Shown one piece after another: positions 7,601 through 11,008 of a stretch of DNA of 11,008 nt. Under the pieces are notes generated by a model, which had not been told where the DNA came from, ran no database searches, and saw nothing but the letters and a program-made list of their open reading frames with translations. Both the position numbers and the translations under genes were made by a program. The stretch comes from Bacteroidota bacterium (GTDB taxonomy: Bacteria > Bacteroidota > Bacteroidia > JACCXN01). How positions within the stretch are numbered: the first letter of the stretch is position 1; the number at the start of each line of letters is the position of its first letter. The DNA lies in the NCBI GenBank assembly GCA_947462515.1, contig CANHPJ010000028.1, forward strand, positions 1-11,008, read 5' to 3'.

Positions 7601-7733
7601 AATAAAGGAAAATAAAAAAGTGAGCTTTGCAAATTTTAAAAACATAGACTCACCTGAGATTGCAACCCAATTCGAATTAATAAACTCGATAGATGATATT
7701 GAAAAAGCTGTTAGCCTATTATTAAACAATTAA
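4647..7733 (+). CDS. mcrB: McrB-like GTPase of a Type IV restriction system, with ScoMcrA-like head and two PUA/EVE-like modules
   Basis: DNA-recognition and motor subunit, 1028 residues, much longer than E. coli McrB (459 aa). Domains in order: a ScoMcrA-like N-terminal head (about 1-84; RKGRTSTTYDLIYNN, YPPKLVISIA, ELRPNDFPGG); a helical region (about 88-290); an EVE-type PUA-like domain (about 300-435; starts NYWIFQGNP, has KIKIGDKFILWQTG); a second EVE-like module (about 444-590; KYWLYAPGLNASMWDEFY, IMGLGWDEIGDL, GDIIIAKKG); and the McrB AAA+ domain. In the last, Walker A is GPPGTGKT (614-621), Walker B is IFIDEINRGN (819-828), the MNTADRS box is at 875-881, and ALRRRF (888-893) carries the arginine finger. 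An insert with WWQVISIAVYDL lies between Walker A and B. EVE domains are known to bind modified bases, so the targets are probably modified DNA. AGGGAAGG (4629-4636) lies 10 bases before the start. The stop overlaps the mcrC start by one base. Confidence 0.9.
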   Translation: MDKISKKDIIDAIKEIEDNADLRKGRTSTTYDLIYNNIAYPPKLVISIANKFATGQELRPNDFPGGMDTPAFNLLESFGFEIHKKKDPVKFLIENYKKHIKITELKDEIYKWKLINEFKGRPNTDAEDFHLEIKSINFENLVYAMAKGVLNHIAKEKPEELRLIFKNLYDENKGLAERILSFNEDSLKIYRTMGETMPHHQDERSIATYLTFHNPDKYTLYKSTVYKRYCQLIGIKESKKNEKYLHYLELINDLIENYIKVDSELISQVKKMIPEYYDGKNHNLLVQDILYQMLDKENEINYWIFQGNPKIYNMQEALMTNSIKTWTVSSHKDKIKIGDKFILWQTGSDSGCYALGEVTSEVKMMKEEDEEMDHYITPTAKIENNRVEIKIIKNLANKPILWQSIKDEEVFTNFKGGNQGTNFSSTIDEYKGMVKLIESQSNRKYWLYAPGLNASMWDEFYDKGIMGLGWDEIGDLNLLGDKRDITQTIQNILKTESKSFNSALANIEFRDSISIGDIIIAKKGRQDYLGYGIVTSDYFYDELRESFKKCRKVEWVKKGIWSEPEADIVLKTLTDITKYPTYVERLKKLIGIEMDEQTTKSLKRDLELNQILYGPPGTGKTYRLQKDYFKRFTINESTLTKEQFLENLVQDLTWWQVISIAVYDLNSAKVNDIHEHELIRAKEKNSNTKSIRPTIWGQLQAHTVLDCQYVNVVARNEPLFFNKDQESRWSIDKVLLEQFYPEAFEILVKSKNFLADTNKSIKNYEFITFHQSFSYEDFIEGIKPKLDDNENDVSYEIRDGVFKKLCLKAEADPANDYAIFIDEINRGNVSAIFGELITLVENDKRIGCVNEIKVRLPYSKTEFGVPSNLHIIGTMNTADRSVEALDTALRRRFSFLEIMPDSTLLAKVAFKGFNLATVLDTINQRIEVLLDRDHTIGHSYFLKLESGDTNGLKSVFINNIIPLLQEYFYHDYEKIALILGEGFVKIKENKKVSFANFKNIDSPEIATQFELINSIDDIEKAVSLLLNN

Positions 7734-8971
7734 TGTCTAAAAATCTAAAGAAAATACAGGTTTTTGAACATCAAACCCTCTATTACGAGAGAGATTACGA
7801 CACTGTGCTATTTGAAGAAAGACATTTCATTTCTCTTGTGAAATTAAATGAATATCACAAAAACAAGTATTTTACTATAGTACACAAAGGCATTAAATTT
7901 TCTCAGTATGTTGGAGTGGTTCAAACAGATGATTTAATCATTGAAATATTACCAAAATCCGATAACTCTACTGACGATAAAAAAGTTTGGCAAGGTGCCT
8001 TAATTGAAATGCTAAGGATTACTAAGAAACTTGATGTTGACAATGTTGGTCAAGCCAATGTTAATAAACAAAGCATTCACCTATTAGATATCTATTTCGA
8101 GTGGTTTTTAAACGAATTAGAAGTATTAATTAGACAAGGCCTCGTTAAAAAATACTACAAAGAGAAAAGTAATGTAAAAACGCTAAGAGGTAAGCTCGAA
8201 TTTGCGGAACATATAAATAAGAATCTTATTCATAAAGAACGATTTTTTACTTCGCACCAAGTTTATGAAAAAGACCACTTAATTCACCAAATACTTGGGC
8301 AAGCATTAAGTATTGTTGAGCAAATTTCAAATGGCAGTTACTTATATAGTAAGTGTAAGACAATAATCGTAGACTTTCCCGAAGTAAAAAAAATCAAAGC
8401 TACCTCAGCAACTTTTAATACTTTACCAAAAAATAGAAAAATAGCGCCCTACAAAACAGCTCTTGAAATAGCAAGACTAATAATATTAAACTACGCGCCT
8501 AATATCTCATCAGGTAAAGAAAATATGTTAGCATTACTATTTGATATGAATTCATTATGGGAAGATTATATATTGAAAAGACTGAAGAATTCTAAAACTG
8601 ATAACATTGAAGTCTTTGGCCAAAAGACTAAAGAGTTTTGGAATGGTGTTAATATTCGTCCTGATATTGTAATTCAAAATGGCCTAGAAACATATATAAT
8701 TGACACTAAATGGAAGAATATTAATGGAAGTAAACCATCAGCAGATGATTTGAGACAGATGTATGTTTATAATGACTATTGGAAATCCACCAAAGCAGTT
8801 TTGCTATATCCATCAAATATTTCTGAATCTCCAAAATTTAAAAATTTTGAAGGCATATACGAAAACGAAGCGCATCATCAATGTGGACTTGGGAAAATTT
8901 CAATATTTAATGCCGACAACAGTGCATTAAACTCCTCTGTAGGGTTAGAAATCTTAGAATGGTTTAAATAA
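7733..8971 (+). CDS. mcrC: McrC-like PD-(D/E)xK nuclease subunit
   Basis: Endonuclease partner that McrB activates through its GTPase, 412 residues, within the usual McrC range. The N-terminal half (about 1-200) is the McrC family part that docks on the McrB hexamer; KTLRGKLEFAEH near 149-160 is a family-like box. The C-terminal PD-(D/E)xK nuclease shows E277 in LWEDYI, D311 in IRPDIVI, D324 and K326 in YIIDTKWK, and Q342 in DLRQMYVY, so the active site looks intact. Its ATG shares the last A of the mcrB stop codon (TAATG), implying translational coupling and fixed stoichiometry. Together with mcrB it should cut modified invading DNA in the cytoplasm. The gene is followed after 10 bp by two small membrane-protein genes on the same strand. 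Confidence 0.93.
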   Translation: MSKNLKKIQVFEHQTLYYERDYDTVLFEERHFISLVKLNEYHKNKYFTIVHKGIKFSQYVGVVQTDDLIIEILPKSDNSTDDKKVWQGALIEMLRITKKLDVDNVGQANVNKQSIHLLDIYFEWFLNELEVLIRQGLVKKYYKEKSNVKTLRGKLEFAEHINKNLIHKERFFTSHQVYEKDHLIHQILGQALSIVEQISNGSYLYSKCKTIIVDFPEVKKIKATSATFNTLPKNRKIAPYKTALEIARLIILNYAPNISSGKENMLALLFDMNSLWEDYILKRLKNSKTDNIEVFGQKTKEFWNGVNIRPDIVIQNGLETYIIDTKWKNINGSKPSADDLRQMYVYNDYWKSTKAVLLYPSNISESPKFKNFEGIYENEAHHQCGLGKISIFNADNSALNSSVGLEILEWFK

Positions 8972-8981
8972 ATAGATTACT

Positions 8982-9215
8982 ATGAAAAAAATGAACTTTG
9001 AAATTATTTTTAAAATTATTGTATTAATTCAATTAACAATAATTCTCCTTTTGTTATTGTTTCCATCAAATGATAATGCTGAAATATATAACTCAAACGA
9101 GAATGGAAGATATAAAGAAGTAAAAACAAAAAGAGCTTCAAGATATGGGAAAGATATGGGTGAAGAAGTTCAAATTCTTGATACACAAACAGGTGAATTT
9201 GTTGAACCTAAATAA
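8982..9215 (+). CDS. Small single-pass membrane protein in the mcrBC operon, unknown function
   Basis: 77 residues, not recognised. One hydrophobic segment (about residues 8-27, rich in Ile and Leu) follows a short basic start and is followed by a charged tail of about 50 residues. The tail has a lysine/arginine patch (about 46-56) and an ILDTQTGEF motif near the end, a beta-hairpin-like sequence seen in many small unrelated proteins. The positive-inside rule is ambiguous because both sides are basic. The start is 10 bp after the mcrC stop and the stop is 5 bp before the next gene, so it is very probably co-transcribed with mcrBC. A second in-frame Met at codon 4 is an alternative start. It could be an accessory of the restriction system, a separate small cargo gene, or part of a two-gene module with its neighbour. 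Confidence 0.6.
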   Translation: MKKMNFEIIFKIIVLIQLTIILLLLLFPSNDNAEIYNSNENGRYKEVKTKRASRYGKDMGEEVQILDTQTGEFVEPK

Positions 9216-9220
9216 TAATT

Positions 9221-9682
9221 ATGAATTTTAATAAATATAAATTTACTTATTTTGGTTTAATAATTGGAGTATTATTTTCAATAGGTATAAACCTATTACA
9301 TAATTATTACATAATTAATAATCCAAAATTTACAGTTTCATTTGTTGAAAAAAATATTGATGACGGAAGTAATTTAGAGCCTAATAATGCAATAAAGTAC
9401 ATTGATGAAGAAATATTATATATAAATAATACTACAGAGTATATTCATAATATATATAAAGATCATTTATTGTATTTAGGTGTTTTTGTTTTAATTTTAT
9501 ATTTATTTATTGACTTGATTTTCTATCCTGAAGGAAGAAAAGACCAATCGCTTTTAAGATATTTTCAATTAAAAAAAATAAGCACCCTAAGAAGAATGTA
9601 TATAAGAGAGAAAGTTAACTATTTTTTACTTGGGCTATTACTTTCAATAATTCCAAGTATTATCATAATTAATATGATATGA
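9221..9682 (+). CDS. Three-pass membrane protein in the mcrBC operon, unknown function
   Basis: 153 residues, not recognised. Membrane segments at about 8-27, 82-102 and 133-152 enclose a polar loop of about 50 residues (33-80; rich in Asn, Asp and Glu) and a basic loop (about 104-132; GRKDQSLLRYFQLKKISTLRRMYIREK). By the positive-inside rule the basic loop should be cytoplasmic and the acidic loop periplasmic. It begins 5 bp after the 77-aa gene, so the two form a tight pair at the end of the mcrBC transcription unit. It ends 28 bp before the convergent integrase stop. It might be a membrane effector, a phage-sensing partner or unrelated cargo; nothing in the sequence decides this. Its DNA is visibly more AT-rich than mcrBC, which hints at a separate origin. 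Confidence 0.65.
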   Translation: MNFNKYKFTYFGLIIGVLFSIGINLLHNYYIINNPKFTVSFVEKNIDDGSNLEPNNAIKYIDEEILYINNTTEYIHNIYKDHLLYLGVFVLILYLFIDLIFYPEGRKDQSLLRYFQLKKISTLRRMYIREKVNYFLLGLLLSIIPSIIIINMI

Positions 9683-9700
9683 AAAAAATCAAGTAGATTT

Positions 9701-9722
9701 CCTATAATATTTATATTATAGG
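9701..9722. terminator. AT-rich hairpin between convergent genes, possible bidirectional terminator
   Basis: Perfect 9-bp stem CCTATAATA (9701-9709) with TATTATAGG (9714-9722) and a TTTA loop, located between the operon end and the integrase. It overlaps the last codons and stop of the integrase gene. The stem is AT-rich and lacks an adjacent T-run on the plus strand, so its terminator strength is doubtful. Confidence 0.4.
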
Positions 9723-10754
9723 CATATCTTCTTCTTTTAAATCAGCTACTTCTAAACCCCTTAAATACGTTAAACTTACATTTACAGAAGAATGTCCCAT
9801 TGCCTTTTGAAGCTTAGCTAAAGAACCTGTTCGTTTAAAGATTTCTATGGCCCCTGAATGACGAAAAGAATAAAGTGTATGTTCTTGTTGCAACGTTCTC
9901 GTTCGTGCCTTAAAACGACTCCAAAGTGTCTTAAAATAGTCTTCATTTAATGGCTCAGGTCTTGATGAGAATATATTATGACTTTCCTCACCCCTAACGA
10001 GAATATTTTTAATGTACGTTGGCACAGGTACTATTCTGTTACGACCTGACTTATTCCTATTGCCCGATAAATTTATAAAGCTTAAATCTTCCGAAAAATC
10101 CCCCCAAGTTAACTCTCTAATTTCACGATGTGGCCTTAGTAAACACCCATAGGTCATTAAACAACACAAGTAGAGATGACTGTTATATACTTTTATAACA
10201 TCAAGAATTTCATTTATATTATCAAATGGTTTATGAAGCTTTGAATTGGGCTTTTTGAGCTTGACACCATTAATTAAATTTGGTTTAAAATCATTAATTA
10301 ACGGGCTTAACGTAGACTTTACTGTTCGCTGTGTTTTGGGACTCCAATTCGGCCTTACAAGAAAAGTTCTAATATGATGGGCGCCCAATTCATCAAGAGA
10401 TAAGTTCTTTGTATTATTTTCACTTTCATATTGTTTCCAAAGCGAAACCACCCTCTTAGCGTCTTTTATAAAGCGCACAGAACAACCTTGCGATATTTTG
10501 CTCTCAACACCACAGTTGAGTGCTTGAAGCACAGTAAGAGGCTCTAATTTGATTTTTTTAATCTTTAACTGTGGTCTCCAACCATCTCTTAACTTTAATT
10601 CGAAAGCAGATTTTAAAAGGTTAGGGTCGTCAATGCATCTTAAATCAACACCTATAGCTTTACCATTCCAATATCGATAGCGCTTATTGTCGAAATAAAC
10701 ATTAATAAAAGATGTGTTTTTGTCTTGGCCAATGGTTACTTTAAAATAATTCAT
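9711..10754 (-). CDS. int: Tyrosine recombinase (site-specific integrase)
   Basis: Integrase of 347 residues, catalysing insertion and excision of the element at tRNA(fMet). Residues about 1-70 are an N-terminal arm-binding-like part, about 85-165 a SAM-like core-binding domain, and about 175-335 the catalytic domain. Catalytic residues: R207 (in LLRPHREI), K235 (NKSGRNR), R298 in YSFRHSG with Tyr295 in the place of the usual His, H321 (MGHS), and nucleophile Y330 (SLTYLRG). The Tyr-for-His change is familiar in Bacteroidota integrases and need not mean inactivity. The gene lies next to the right att repeat and is transcribed inward. Its start codon touches the right-hand pair of 9-bp sites, so integrase or excisionase binding there could repress its own expression. 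It converges on the mcrBC operon. Confidence 0.95.
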   Translation of the reverse strand: MNYFKVTIGQDKNTSFINVYFDNKRYRYWNGKAIGVDLRCIDDPNLLKSAFELKLRDGWRPQLKIKKIKLEPLTVLQALNCGVESKISQGCSVRFIKDAKRVVSLWKQYESENNTKNLSLDELGAHHIRTFLVRPNWSPKTQRTVKSTLSPLINDFKPNLINGVKLKKPNSKLHKPFDNINEILDVIKVYNSHLYLCCLMTYGCLLRPHREIRELTWGDFSEDLSFINLSGNRNKSGRNRIVPVPTYIKNILVRGEESHNIFSSRPEPLNEDYFKTLWSRFKARTRTLQQEHTLYSFRHSGAIEIFKRTGSLAKLQKAMGHSSVNVSLTYLRGLEVADLKEEDMPII

Positions 10755-10776
10755 ACTGTCAGTTTTTACTGTCAGT
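10755..10776. promoter_or_regulatory. Right pair of 9-bp ACTGTCAGT sites at the integrase start
   Basis: ACTGTCAGT occurs at 10755-10763 and again at 10768-10776, 13 bp apart start to start (12 bp at the left end). The first copy is directly adjacent to the integrase ATG (10752-10754 on the minus strand), so it covers the leader and ribosome-entry region. The same 9-mer pair lies just inside the left repeat. Arm-type integrase sites with an autoregulatory effect are the best explanation. Confidence 0.6.
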
Positions 10777-10814
10777 ATTGTGTTGTTAAAGGCTAATTTG
10801 CTGACTATTAATAC

Positions 10815-10879
<65 letters not shown>

Positions 10880-10882
10880 CCT

Positions 10883-10915
10883 AAAAAGCCTTTTAGATTT
10901 TCTAAGAGGCTTTTT
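10883..10915 (+). terminator. Intrinsic terminator behind the right tRNA fragment
   Basis: 15-bp stem (10883-10897 with 10901-10915) around a TTT loop, ending in a T-run interrupted by one C. It is equivalent to the left copy at 111-145 but begins only 3 bases after the tRNA discriminator, because the 7-base insertion of the left copy is absent here. The complementary A-run makes it potentially bidirectional, so it could also act on transcription entering the integrase end. Confidence 0.8.
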
Positions 10916-11008
10916 CTTTTTTATGCCATACAAACGTTGAATCTTAGCGATTGTGATTCTGTTTATACTAGCTGCTTTGCAAAAAAGTCTTGTTAACTTT
11001 TAAATCAA

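Overview
The window looks like one complete integrative element of about 10.8 kb from a low-GC Bacteroidota, probably a flavobacterium. The reasons are strong AT-richness, a BT4734/VirE_N-DUF3987 replication protein of the type common in Bacteroidota elements, an integrase whose C-terminal catalytic box reads YSFRHSGA, and starts that mostly lack Shine-Dalgarno sequences. The window begins and ends with the same long direct repeat (237 bp at 1-237, 230 bp at 10779-11008). Each copy holds the same pieces in order: a 36-bp left arm, an initiator tRNA(fMet) sequence missing its 5' acceptor strand, a strong intrinsic terminator, and about 86 identical bases of right arm.

Layout. Just inside each repeat lies a pair of 9-bp near-palindromes, ACTGTCAGT (271-291 and 10755-10776). 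They are probably integrase arm sites, and the right-hand pair abuts the integrase start. From left to right the element carries: a small membrane-protein gene (318-713, minus); about 430 bp of non-coding DNA ending in a terminator-like hairpin; a primase/helicase-like replication gene (1142-3292, minus); about 400 bp of non-coding DNA with a palindrome and three 22-bp iteron-like repeats (3625-3690), a candidate origin; an unrecognised 293-aa gene (3697-4578, minus); a divergent promoter region with an inverted repeat; a rightward operon of mcrB-like (4647-7733), mcrC (7733-8971) and two small membrane-protein genes (8982-9215, 9221-9682); and a convergent tyrosine integrase (9711-10754, minus).

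How it fits together. The integrase, arm sites and tRNA fragments form the site-specific integration module. The replication protein and iterons suggest that the excised circle can replicate. The cargo is a Type IV (modified-DNA-targeting) McrBC restriction system. Its McrB carries a ScoMcrA-like head and two PUA/EVE-like modules, candidate readers of modified bases, ahead of the GTPase motor. The two membrane-protein genes sit 10 and 5 bp apart behind mcrC and look like part of the same transcription unit, so they may be an undescribed accessory to the system. No relaxase, conjugation, capsid or terminase gene is visible.

The most informative structural point is that both tRNA copies are truncated at exactly the same nucleotide. 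The left copy is therefore not the host's intact tRNA gene. The element probably sits inside a tandem array of related elements stacked at one tRNA(fMet) locus.
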